Source: Rubrivirga marina
GTDB taxonomy: Bacteria > Bacteroidota > Rhodothermia > Rhodothermales > Rubricoccaceae
Assembly: GCF_002283365.1 (NCBI RefSeq)
Contig: NZ_MQWD01000010.1
Coordinates: 1-64,000 of the forward strand
DNA length: 64,000 nucleotides
Direction: 5' to 3'
In this document: piece after piece, positions 1 to 7,550 of the stretch
Numbering within the stretch: position 1 is the first letter of the stretch
Layout: each line of letters starts with the position of its first letter
Notes under the pieces: generated by a model
Seen by the model: only the letters and a program-made list of their open reading frames with translations
The model's database searches: none
What the model was told of the DNA's origin: nothing
Position numbers and translations under genes: made by a program

Positions 1-408
1 TCCCCCATCCCCGCCGCCGAAGGCGGCCATCCCCCATCCCTGGCGAGCGTCAGCGAGCCGCCGCACCCCCTCGCGGCCGACCTGGACCGGCTCCGCGCCG
101 ACGTCGTGGCCCTCTTCGAGGACGCCGTCGGTCGCGACCGCGCCCGGCAGCACGAGGCCCACGTCCTCGAAACGCTCGGGCTCCCCTCGCCCATCCCGCC
201 CGAGCACGCGGTCCCGTTCCTCCGCGCGCTCCTCACCGCCGACCCGCCCCGCCGGTGGCACCTCTTCAAGCGCGCCCGGGGACGCCTCCACGCCCCCGTC
301 GCCGACCGGCTCATGGCCTTCCACGTCGCCCACGGTCACGCCGCCGAGCCGCGCGCCCAGGACGCCGTCGAGGCCGTCGCCGCGCTCTGGACCCGCCTCC
401 ACCGATGA
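1..408 (+). CDS. Hypothetical protein, 5' end outside the window
   Basis: The reading frame is open from the first base of the window, so the gene probably starts upstream; the first in-window start codon is GTG at 106, which would give a 100-residue protein. The visible part is alpha-helical and rich in Ala, Arg and His, without a recognisable motif. Its TGA stop overlaps the ATG of the following ATPase gene (ATGA), so the two are likely co-translated and may work together. I do not recognise the family. Confidence 0.5.
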   Translation, partial: SPIPAAEGGHPPSLASVSEPPHPLAADLDRLRADVVALFEDAVGRDRARQHEAHVLETLGLPSPIPPEHAVPFLRALLTADPPRRWHLFKRARGRLHAPVADRLMAFHVAHGHAAEPRAQDAVEAVAALWTRLHR

Positions 409-1610
409 CGGAGGCCGTCCCCACCCTCGACCACTGGCGGCCCGTCCTCCCGACCGTGGCCCGCCCCGGCGCCCTCGTCGGCACCGAAGGCCCCGGCCGC
501 TCTGGGGCCGGCGGCATCGCCGTAGGCCCCGACGGGCTCCGCACGGCCGGACCCGCCGCCGACGGCCCGGCCCACACCGTCCTCACCGACCCGGTCCGCG
601 TCGGCCACGGCCGCGCCCTCGCCGAGCTGGTCGGCCGCGCCGCACGCGGGCGCCACACGCTCCTCGTCGGCGACGAGGGCGTCGGGAAGACCCGGCTCCT
701 CCAGGAGCTGGCCGCCGTCGTGGCCGGCCGCCGCGTCGTCCTCGACCCGGCCGACCAGCGGGCCACGAGACGCCGGACGGTCCAGCTCCCCCAGAGCCCC
801 GACCGCGCGTTCACGCTCGTGTTCGTCCCCGAGGCCGGGCCGCCCTCGCGGCTCGTCGCCGCGCTCGTCGACGCGTTCCACGCGCTCGGCGTGCTGGCGC
901 TGCCCGGCGTCCCCGTCGCCATGCGGGCCGGGGCCTGCGCCGAGCTGTCGGCCGCCGAGGTCCGAAAACTCCTCCGCACCGTGGACGAGCGCCAGGCGGC
1001 CCTCGTCGAGTCGCTCGCGGACCTCGCGGGCGGCGGCCGCGCGCCCCGCCTCCTCCTCGCCCTCGACGGGCTCGACCGGGCCTCGCCGACGCAGGGCCTC
1101 TTCTTCCGCGAGCTGCAACGCCGCGCGACCGTCGTCGGCGCCGTCCGCACGGTCCCCCAGGGCCGCTCGCTCCGGACGTTCTTCGCCACGTTCGGCCAGG
1201 TCCCGGTCGCGCCGCTCGACGAGGCCCACGCGGGCGCGCTCTTCGAGTACGTCCGCGCCCGCTACGACGTCGCCGCGGCCGACCCCGCCCACTACCGCCG
1301 CGAGGTCCTCCGCCGGGCCGAGGGGAATCCTGCCGTCCTCCGGGCCATGATGCACGACGGCGCGCAGTCCCGGCTCGTCACGCCCCAGGACGTCCGCGAC
1401 CTCCAAGCCCGCGACGACGCCCCCTTCTTCAACCTCGGCCTCGTCTACGTCTTCGGGCTCATCGGGCTCGGCGCGCTCCGGGTCCTCATGATCGGCGTCC
1501 GCGACACCGACCTCTACATCGTCCTCACGCTCGCGACGGTCCTCGGCTACCTCGTCTTCCGGGTGTTCCGGACCTTCTTCATGTTCCAGCCGAGGCCGGA
1601 CAGCAAGTAG
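405..1610 (+). CDS. AAA/STAND-type ATPase with two C-terminal membrane helices
   Basis: A 401-residue protein starting at the ATG that overlaps the upstream stop. A Walker A motif (GDEGVGKT, about residue 89) lies in a typical strand-loop context, and a Walker B-like stretch (LLLALDGLD) lies near residue 220. The middle looks like an AAA_16/orc-like NTPase with a GNPAVLR helix as in winged-helix lids. The last 70 residues hold two hydrophobic segments (FNLGLVYVFGLIGLGALRVL and TDLYIVLTLATVLGYLVF) that should place the protein in the inner membrane with the NTPase in the cytoplasm. The substrate is unknown. An ExeA-like or defence-type sensor ATPase is possible; no partner gene is diagnostic. 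Confidence 0.7.
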   Translation: MTEAVPTLDHWRPVLPTVARPGALVGTEGPGRSGAGGIAVGPDGLRTAGPAADGPAHTVLTDPVRVGHGRALAELVGRAARGRHTLLVGDEGVGKTRLLQELAAVVAGRRVVLDPADQRATRRRTVQLPQSPDRAFTLVFVPEAGPPSRLVAALVDAFHALGVLALPGVPVAMRAGACAELSAAEVRKLLRTVDERQAALVESLADLAGGGRAPRLLLALDGLDRASPTQGLFFRELQRRATVVGAVRTVPQGRSLRTFFATFGQVPVAPLDEAHAGALFEYVRARYDVAAADPAHYRREVLRRAEGNPAVLRAMMHDGAQSRLVTPQDVRDLQARDDAPFFNLGLVYVFGLIGLGALRVLMIGVRDTDLYIVLTLATVLGYLVFRVFRTFFMFQPRPDSK

Positions 1611-1697
1611 CGCCACCCGGGTCCCCCGCGGACCCGCCCGGCGCCGCTCGCTGGCGGCGGCGCCCGGACCCTCCCGCCAGCGCCACCCCCGAGTCCC

Positions 1698-1859
1698 GTG
1701 CTCCCGTCCCTCTTCTACGCCCTCGCGCTCGCCGCCGCTCAACTCTTCGCGACGCCGGCCGACATCTGCGACGACTGCAACTACCCCGTCGACGACGGCT
1801 GCAAGTGCGTCTGCTACTCCGGCGGCTACGACCCCGACGACCCGGCCTGCCAGTTCTAG
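1698..1859 (+). CDS. Small secreted cysteine-rich peptide (53 aa)
   Basis: A GTG-started frame of 53 residues sits between the ATPase and the T9SS nuclease. It begins with a hydrophobic signal-like segment (LPSLFYALALAAAQLFA) followed by a short mature part with six cysteines arranged C-x2-C-x7-C-x-C-x-C-x10-C and many Asp/Tyr/Gly. It ends two bases before the nuclease ATG, so the two may be co-expressed. The signal segment has no N-terminal Lys or Arg, which is atypical, and the frame is open further upstream, so the exact start is uncertain. Disulfide-stabilised or metal-binding roles are possible; the function is unknown. Confidence 0.45.
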   Translation: MLPSLFYALALAAAQLFATPADICDDCNYPVDDGCKCVCYSGGYDPDDPACQF

Positions 1860-1861
1860 CC

Positions 1862-4312
1862 ATGCGGCGTAGCCTCCTCCCGCTGGCGGCGCTCCTCGGA
1901 GTCGCCGCCAGCGCCCAACCGCAGGTCGGCGCTAGCCAAACGCCGTGCTCGGACAGGCCCGACGGCTGGCCGCTCCGCGCGTGCCTCCGGGCCGCCCACG
2001 CGCCCGCCTCGGTCCTCTCGGCCGAGAGCGCGACGGCCGCGCTCGTCTCGACCGTCGACGTCCGCGTCCGCCGCGACTCGACGCGGCAGACCGACAGCAC
2101 GTTCGTCGAGGCGGACTCGGCGTGGACCGTCGAGTCGTGGTGGGAGGTCACGGAGACCCCCTCCCTCGCCGCGATCGACGACACGACGACGGCCCACGCG
2201 CCCGGCGCGCTGCCGCCCGGCTGGACCGTCCACACGCCCGAACGGGTCGCCGAGCCCCTGGCCCACGTCGTCGGCACCCCGCTCCCCGCCGATGCCCTTC
2301 CCACTCCCGTAGACGGTCACCTCGACCTCCACGCCGCCTGGCCGTCGGCCTCCGGCGGCGCCGGTCTCGAGGATCGCCGTGGCGACGTGGCGCGCGCCGC
2401 GCTCTACGTCCGCACGGTCTACCCGCTCCACGTCGAAGCCTCCGGCGAGTGGCCCGCCTCGGCGCACGCCCGGGGGCCGCGCGTCGAGCAGCTCCTCGCC
2501 GATCACGAGGCCGACCCGCCCGACGACTGGGAGCGCGAGCGCCACGGCCGCGCCTCTGCGGGCCAGGGCAACCTGAACCCGTTCGTCCTCTCCCCTGCCC
2601 TCGCCCGCCGCGCCTTCCCGCTCGGGCCGCGCGTCGACCGCGAGGCCCCGCCGCTCTGGGTCAACGAGGTCCACGCCACGAACGACGGCCGCGACGCGGG
2701 CGAGGGCGTCGAGGTCGCCGGTCCTGCCCACACCGACCTCGCCGCCTGGCGGCTCGTCCTCTACGGCGGGCGTGGTCACCCCTACGACCCGTACGACGAC
2801 TTCGTCTTGGCCACGCCCGCGCTCTCCGGCGCGCTCCCCGCCGAGGGGTCGCTCGGGGCCGCCTGGCTCCCGGTCCGTGGGATGTGGAACCGGTGCAACG
2901 GGGTCGCCCTGTTCGACCCCGACGCCGCGCTCGTCCAGTTCGTGAGCTACGGGGGCTGCCGGTTCAACGCCTCGACCGGCCCCGTCGCCGACGCTGCCGA
3001 AACCGTGGCCTCCGGCGCGAGCGATCCCGCCCACCCCGACTCGCTCGCCTGGACCACGCCCACGCTCGGGCACGACGGCCGCGCGCTCCAGGAGTGGACC
3101 CAGATGCCCGTCGGCCTCAGCCTCCAGCTCACGGGCGCGGGCAGCGTCGCCGCCGACTTCGCGTGGGGCGGCCCGCACCCCGCCTCGCCCGGACGACTCA
3201 ACGACTACCAGGCCCCCGCGATGGGTGCGAACGGTCGCACTGCTCGCACCGCCCCGAGCACTCCTTCGATCTACCCTGATCTCACGGGTCGTCCCCTCCT
3301 CACGGCGCTCGCCGCCGACTACAGCCCGGCGACCACGTTCTCGTACGACCGCGCCCGGGACTCCCTCTTCGCCGCCGTTTGGCGCGAGCCGCGGGAGGAC
3401 ACCGGCGCGGCGTCAGACTCCCTCCGCGGCTTCTACTCCGGCCTCGCCATCGCCCTCCCGCGCGGCGTCGATCCCACGACGCACGCGTGGAACAGCGCGC
3501 CCCGGTTCTCGACCGAGCACCTCTGGCCGCAGTCGCGCGGCGCCGTCGAGGGCACCCCGCTCCACGCCGATCTCCACGGCCTCGCCCCGGTCCGGCAATC
3601 AGTCAACAGCTCGCGCTCGAACCACCCGCTCGGGGAGGTCCCCGACGCCCAGGTCGACCGCTGGTACGGCCCCGTAGACGGGTACCTGTCGTCCCCGCCC
3701 GGCGTCTCGGTCCGCGACGCCTACAGCAAGAAGCGCGGCGGCGCCTCCCCCCTCTTCGAGCCGCGCGAGGGGCACGCGGGCGACGCCGCGCGCGCCCTGT
3801 TCTACGCCTGGACCGTCTACGGTCCCTACGACGGTCCGCTCGACGAAGGCCGCCTCGACGTTGCGTTCTGGGAGGACCAGCTCCCCGACCTCCTCGCGTG
3901 GCACGTACAGGATCCGCCCCACGACGCCGAGCGCCAGCGGTCTGCGACCATCGCCGCCTGGCAAGGAACCGAGAACCCGTTCGTTCTCGACCCCACGCTC
4001 GCCGAGCGGGCCTTCGCGCCCCGTCCGACGGAGACCGAGAACGCGTCAGCGCCCGCGCTCTCGCTCTCGCTCCCTCGGCCGAACCCCGCTCGCGGTCCCG
4101 TCTCTGCCACGCTCACGCTCCCCCGCCCCGGGCCTGTCCGCGTCGTGGTCCACGACGCGCTCGGCCGTGAAGTCCTCGTCGCCCACGATGGCCCCGCCCC
4201 TCTACGCCTGGACGTCCGGCTCGACACCTCCACGCTGGGGACGGGCGTGTACACGCTCCGCGCCCTCACGAGCGTGGGGGCCGCGGTGAGATCCGTGGTC
4301 GTGGTCCGGTGA
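1862..4312 (+). CDS. Secreted endonuclease I-family nuclease with lamin-tail domain and T9SS sorting domain
   Basis: The ATG at 1862 gives an 816-residue precursor with a clear signal peptide (MRRSLLPLAALLGVAASAQ). Residues roughly 150-250 resemble the C-terminal half of an endonuclease I domain. A lamin-tail-like beta domain follows (PPLWVNEVHA onward). A full endonuclease I domain comes next, with the core STEHLWPQS, DLHGLAPV and N-x3-R-x-N-x-P-x-G motifs and its own C-terminal half ending GTENPFVL. The end is a type A T9SS sorting domain (RPNPARG...DALGREV...GVYTLRA). Family knowledge: such enzymes degrade extracellular DNA or RNA. The first nuclease half lacks the catalytic segment, so it appears to be a degenerate duplication. 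A GTG at 1805 would lengthen the frame but overlaps the small peptide gene and spoils the signal peptide. Confidence 0.85.
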   Translation: MRRSLLPLAALLGVAASAQPQVGASQTPCSDRPDGWPLRACLRAAHAPASVLSAESATAALVSTVDVRVRRDSTRQTDSTFVEADSAWTVESWWEVTETPSLAAIDDTTTAHAPGALPPGWTVHTPERVAEPLAHVVGTPLPADALPTPVDGHLDLHAAWPSASGGAGLEDRRGDVARAALYVRTVYPLHVEASGEWPASAHARGPRVEQLLADHEADPPDDWERERHGRASAGQGNLNPFVLSPALARRAFPLGPRVDREAPPLWVNEVHATNDGRDAGEGVEVAGPAHTDLAAWRLVLYGGRGHPYDPYDDFVLATPALSGALPAEGSLGAAWLPVRGMWNRCNGVALFDPDAALVQFVSYGGCRFNASTGPVADAAETVASGASDPAHPDSLAWTTPTLGHDGRALQEWTQMPVGLSLQLTGAGSVAADFAWGGPHPASPGRLNDYQAPAMGANGRTARTAPSTPSIYPDLTGRPLLTALAADYSPATTFSYDRARDSLFAAVWREPREDTGAASDSLRGFYSGLAIALPRGVDPTTHAWNSAPRFSTEHLWPQSRGAVEGTPLHADLHGLAPVRQSVNSSRSNHPLGEVPDAQVDRWYGPVDGYLSSPPGVSVRDAYSKKRGGASPLFEPREGHAGDAARALFYAWTVYGPYDGPLDEGRLDVAFWEDQLPDLLAWHVQDPPHDAERQRSATIAAWQGTENPFVLDPTLAERAFAPRPTETENASAPALSLSLPRPNPARGPVSATLTLPRPGPVRVVVHDALGREVLVAHDGPAPLRLDVRLDTSTLGTGVYTLRALTSVGAAVRSVVVVR

Positions 4313-4317
4313 GAGCG

Positions 4318-5259
4318 CTACGTCCAGCACTGACCCGACGTGCACGGCAGGTCTTCCGCCTGGTGGCATCCTTCGCCGAGGTCTGCCTCGCCCAGCGGTA
4401 CCCCACTCCGGTGGAGGTAGACCCCGGAGTCGCGCCGACGTAACTCCGCCTCCAACGAAATCGCTCGCGCCCAGTCTTCCGGCCACGCCTCGCGTAGCTC
4501 ACGCCACTGCGCATCGCTCCGGTACGGGCAGCACCAGCACGACGACTTCGGTGGGCGCGGCCATCCCGCCTCGGCCACGAGCTCCAGACACTCCGCCCGC
4601 GTCGTCGGCCGGTCGAAGACGAGCGGCCACCGGGTCACGATCCACTTCCGCCGGTCCCCGCCCATCCGCCCCGCCTCGTCGCGGCTGATCCCCAGCCAGT
4701 TCACCACGGGGCCGAGTTCGCTCCGCCCCTCCGGCCCGTACCCGAGTTGGCGGACGTACCGCCGCACCACGTCGCGCTTCCACTCGCCCGAGCAGAAGTT
4801 CCGCATCTGGCCGACCTTCCCGGACCGCTGGCGGTCCTCCGCTTGGCGCGTGTAGACCGGCATCAGCGGCCTCCCGTCGGTCGAGACCAGGTCCTTCGTC
4901 GCGAGCTCGTGCGGCGCGACCTCGACCCGGAGCCCGCCCCCCGCCAGCGCGGGCTGGACCACGTCCTCGAGGTAGGCCCATGTGGCACTCGCCTCGCGCG
5001 ACGTGTCGGCCATGACGATCCGCTCGGGCCGAGGCAGCTCGCCCCGCAGCACGAGCACAGCGATCGCGGCCGACTGCACCCCGCCCCCGTAGCTCCAGAT
5101 CACGGGCCGGTCCACCGCGGCCGTCGTCCACCGCTCCCGTAGCGCGGCGACGTCCCGACCTCCCGCCGTGAACAGGTCGAGTTGGGCGTCGAGCACGGCG
5201 TGCCAAACGGTGGTATCCGTTTGACAAGATGGCCCCCCCTGCCCTTCCATGCAACCCAC
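4318..5259 (-). CDS. PAPS-reductase/PP-loop ATPase-like protein
   Basis: Up to 313 residues. The N-terminal part carries a PP-loop motif (WSYGGGVQSAAIAVL) followed by VMADTSREASATW, the signature of adenine-nucleotide alpha hydrolases related to PAPS reductase. Cysteine groups occur at NFCSGEWKR, SSCWCCPYR and near the C terminus (GCHQAEDLPCTSGQC), suggesting a bound Fe-S cluster or zinc. Such proteins are common on phages and plasmids, where sulfur transfer to nucleic acids (DndC-like) or nucleotide chemistry has been suggested. No dnd partner is present here. A GTG at 5196 is an alternative start (292 aa) and would leave a palindrome at 5201-5226 free as an operator. The gene is convergent with the nuclease gene; the stops are 5 bp apart. 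Confidence 0.7.
   Translation of the reverse strand: MGCMEGQGGPSCQTDTTVWHAVLDAQLDLFTAGGRDVAALRERWTTAAVDRPVIWSYGGGVQSAAIAVLVLRGELPRPERIVMADTSREASATWAYLEDVVQPALAGGGLRVEVAPHELATKDLVSTDGRPLMPVYTRQAEDRQRSGKVGQMRNFCSGEWKRDVVRRYVRQLGYGPEGRSELGPVVNWLGISRDEAGRMGGDRRKWIVTRWPLVFDRPTTRAECLELVAEAGWPRPPKSSCWCCPYRSDAQWRELREAWPEDWARAISLEAELRRRDSGVYLHRSGVPLGEADLGEGCHQAEDLPCTSGQCWT
5201..5226. promoter_or_regulatory. Candidate operator palindrome before the PP-loop gene
   Basis: TGCCAAACG and CGTTTGACA form an inverted repeat (8 of 9 matched) separated by 8 bp, in a locally less GC-rich stretch. It lies just upstream of the alternative GTG start at 5196 and 38 bp after the ribbon-helix-helix gene's stop. A binding site for that small DNA-binding protein is one possibility. 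This is inference. Confidence 0.35.
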
Positions 5260-5263
5260 CCGC

Positions 5264-5596
5264 CTAGACGAAGCCGAGCGCGCGCCGGACGTAGTCCGAC
5301 GGCGACAGCCCGGCCTCCAGCGCGAGCGCCTTCAGCCGCCGACGCTCGGCCTCCGTCACCATCACCACCGTCCGGACCATCTTCGTCCCGTCGGCCTTGA
5401 CGTACCCCGTCCCCGTCCTCCGGTACCCGTCCCCCCCCACCGACTCGTCGGGTGCGAGCGGTGTGACCGTTGACACCGGTGCGACGTTCGTTTCCTTGTC
5501 CTCCGTTCCGGCGGGTTCGGCCGCCTCGGGCTTCGGGCGGGACACCATCCCGCCCAGGGCGGCGGCCATCGCTTCGCGGTCGGTCTTCTTCGCCAT
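5264..5596 (-). CDS. Ribbon-helix-helix DNA-binding protein, probable partition partner of ParA
   Basis: A 110-residue protein with a Lys/Glu-rich flexible N-terminal arm and a C-terminal segment (MVRTVVMVTEAERRRLKALA, then LSPSDYVRRALGF) that fits a CopG/MetJ-type ribbon-helix-helix fold: a short beta strand followed by two helices. It starts 34 bp after the ParA stop on the same strand. In type Ib partition loci a small ribbon-helix-helix protein binds the centromere and stimulates the ParA ATPase, which matches this size and order. The gene itself contains one copy of the 17-bp repeat proposed as parS (5452-5468). Confidence 0.7.
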   Translation of the reverse strand: MAKKTDREAMAAALGGMVSRPKPEAAEPAGTEDKETNVAPVSTVTPLAPDESVGGDGYRRTGTGYVKADGTKMVRTVVMVTEAERRRLKALALEAGLSPSDYVRRALGFV

Positions 5597-5630
5597 CGGT
5601 CTCGGGGTCGTGTGAGAAGGGCGTCAGGGT

Positions 5631-6512
5631 CTACAAATCGAGGTCGGCGGCCACGCGCTCCGCCAGCGCGACGTAGGCGGCGGCCGAGCCGTGCCCCGAC
5701 CGCGCGTGCTCGCGGACCGTCCGCCCGAGCGCCGCCGCCTCCTGCACGCGGACCGACTGCGGCACGGGCTCAGCCACGACGGGGGCCGCCCCGTCGCCCC
5801 GGTCGATCTCGGCCGCCGCCGCCCGGATCGCCTCCAGCACCTGGCCGTGCGCCACGGGCCGCGAGTCGAACATCGTCGGGACGATCTGGAGGAGGAGCGG
5901 CAACCGCTCGCCCCCGAACCGCTGGCGCGTCCGCTGGACCCCGCCGAGGTGGCCCACGAACGTCCCCAGCGCCTGCAGCGCGAGCGGCTGGAGCGAGACG
6001 GGCGCGAGCACGACATCGGAGGCCGCGAGCACACCGAGCGCGAGTGGCCCCCATCCTGGGGGCACGTCGACCACGACGAGCGGCGCGTCCCCGCGGACGG
6101 CCTCGGCCAGCGCCTCGATGGCGTCGCCCACGGCGAGGAGCCCCGCCGCCGGGTCCGCCCCGAGCCGCGACGACTCCGTCGCGAGCGCGTCGCCCGCCGG
6201 GCACACGTCGAGCCCAGGCCGGACGTCGGCGACCACGGCCTCGACCGCCCGTGCCGGCCGACCGGCCTCCGAGGCCGACAGCACACCGGACAGCCCGGGC
6301 GAGGCCACCGCCGCCTCCGGGTCCACGCCGAGCGCGCCCGCGAGCTGGTCCTGGGGGTCGGCGTCGACGAGGAGCACCCGCCGCGCCGCGTCGCCGTCGC
6401 GCTCTTGGAAAAGCGCGGCCAGCTCCGCGGCGAGGTTCGCGGCCGTCGTGGTCTTCCCGGTCCCGCCCTTCGTGAGGGCGACGGCCAGGACGAGGGGGGA
6501 GGGGGTAGGCAC
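5631..6512 (-). CDS. parA: ParA-family partition ATPase
   Basis: The GTG at 6512 gives 293 residues beginning VPTPSPLVLAVALTKGGTGK. This puts the deviant Walker A motif (KGGTGKTTTAANLA) near residue 14, as in short plasmid ParA/Soj proteins without an N-terminal DNA-binding domain. Walker A' (VLLVDADPQDQL) and Walker B (LVVVDVPPGWG) are present, the latter with P-P in place of the usual D-x-P. ATP-driven positioning of plasmid copies on the nucleoid is the known role. It is followed by the ribbon-helix-helix gene in the same operon. Longer upstream starts (to 6959) run through the repeat-bearing noncoding region and are not credible. Confidence 0.88.
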   Translation of the reverse strand: MPTPSPLVLAVALTKGGTGKTTTAANLAAELAALFQERDGDAARRVLLVDADPQDQLAGALGVDPEAAVASPGLSGVLSASEAGRPARAVEAVVADVRPGLDVCPAGDALATESSRLGADPAAGLLAVGDAIEALAEAVRGDAPLVVVDVPPGWGPLALGVLAASDVVLAPVSLQPLALQALGTFVGHLGGVQRTRQRFGGERLPLLLQIVPTMFDSRPVAHGQVLEAIRAAAAEIDRGDGAAPVVAEPVPQSVRVQEAAALGRTVREHARSGHGSAAAYVALAERVAADLDL

Positions 6513-7193
6513 GGGGTCGTACGGGTGTGAGCGGTGCGACTGCTCGCATGGGTGACAGTCCGGAAGGTACGACCGGTGCGACCCCTGCGACGGAAACCCA
6601 TCATCTCGGCCCCTCCGACCCGGCCACCCCGAAGCGAGATCGTACGGAGCGCCCTCTGAGCGCGTCGCCCGCCCCGTCCGACCTCCGACACTCTCCCGCC
6701 GTCCGCGCGCAGCAGCGGCGACGCCAGGGCCTCTGGCGGGGCTCTCCGACACCGGCCGCGCTCGGTCCTCGTCATCACGCCCTCCGTTGGCCTCGTCGGG
6801 ACATGTGTCGACGGATAGTTCGGCTGGGTGGCGGCTCGCGGGGCGAACGGTCGCACCGCTCGCACGGGTCGTTCTCGTCGCACCCAGTGACGGCAGGCAC
6901 TCTGTCCACGCCCCTGCCTCCGGGACCACCAGCGACAAGTGGACCGACGGGATCGCCATGGACCGTCTGACGAGACAGTCGTGCAGATGGGGCAGGGGAG
7001 GGGCCGTCCCCGAACGACGGGGAAGGACGCCCGCTCGTCACGGTGCTCGTCGGTCCGTCTCGAGTAGGCGAGAGCCCGTTCCCCTCTCCTCATCCCCACG
7101 ACGCGCGCTCGTCGCGTTTAAGAGAGTTTAGAACCTTTAAATACCGTTTAGGGGCGCCCATCTTGTTGGGGCGCAACGGGATCGAGACGCAAA
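6513..7193. other. Noncoding region between parA and the iterons
   Basis: About 680 bp without a convincing gene; open frames here have no domain or start support. It contains three copies of a 17-bp repeat near parA (listed separately) and, at about 7111-7150, the most AT-rich run nearby, with repeated TTTA words (GTTTAAGAGAGTTTAGAACC, then CTTTAAATACCGTTTAG). This run lies about 45 bp before the first iteron and is a candidate DNA-unwinding element. No DnaA box consensus was found by eye. Confidence 0.5.
6525..6865. repeat. Candidate parS-like 17-bp repeats
   Basis: Consensus GTGCGAGCGGTGCGACC. Copies: 6525-6541 (GTGTGAGCGGTGCGACT), 6567-6583 (GTACGACCGGTGCGACC) and 6849-6865 in reverse orientation (exact). 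Further copies lie inside the ribbon-helix-helix gene (5452-5468, GTGCGAGCGGTGTGACC) and inside the T9SS nuclease gene in reverse (3233-3249, one mismatch). Clustering upstream of parA fits a centromere or a parA operator. Part of the similarity could come from the high GC content. Confidence 0.5.
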
Positions 7194-7536
7194 GGTGGCC
7201 GTCTATGGGACGACGGGTGGTCATCTATGGGACGTGAGGTGGCCGTTTATGGGACGTCGGGGGGTCATCTATGGGATGGCCTCGCCCAAAGGTGGCCGTT
7301 TATGGGACCGTGCTCGATCTCGTTGTCCGGCAACGCACTGGGAGGCCGAATGCGCCGCTCGCGGCCCAAAGGTGGCCGTCTATGGGACGTGAGGTGGTCG
7401 TTTGTGGGACGGAGGCTCCGTACAGGTGGCCGTTTGTGGGACGGGACCGGCCTCGACGTCCTCAGACGCCCGTCTGGACACCCCGCCTCGCCGCCTACGA
7501 GGGGCCCAAGGCGCTCAGGTGGTCATCTATGGGACG
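7194..7536 (+). repeat. Replication origin: nine 19-bp iterons
   Basis: Direct repeats of GGTGGYCRTYTATGGGACG start at 7194, 7216, 7238, 7260, 7291, 7371, 7393, 7425 and 7518. The first four, and the pair 7371/7393, are spaced exactly 22 bp (two helical turns). Copy 4 (7260) is imperfect (GGGGG start, GATG end), copy 5 ends GACC, and copies 7 and 8 carry TTTGTGG. They lie directly upstream of the Rep gene, as in Rep_3/iteron plasmids, where Rep monomers bind the iterons to open the origin and dimers handcuff them for copy control. Confidence 0.9.
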
Positions 7537-7550
7537 GGCCCGCGTGACCC

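Noticed and set aside
5612-6530. Plus-strand open frames opposite parA
   Set aside because: Low-complexity Arg/Pro sequence; the minus strand has all ParA motifs.
6513-6959. N-terminal extension of ParA to 442 residues
   Set aside because: The extension crosses the repeats and has no domain; the Walker A motif sits near the N terminus when starting at GTG 6512, as in plasmid ParA proteins.
7194-7536. Short regularly spaced repeats resembling a CRISPR array
   Set aside because: Most gaps are only 3 bp and the rest irregular, and the repeats are directly upstream of a Rep gene; these are iterons. No cas genes are present.
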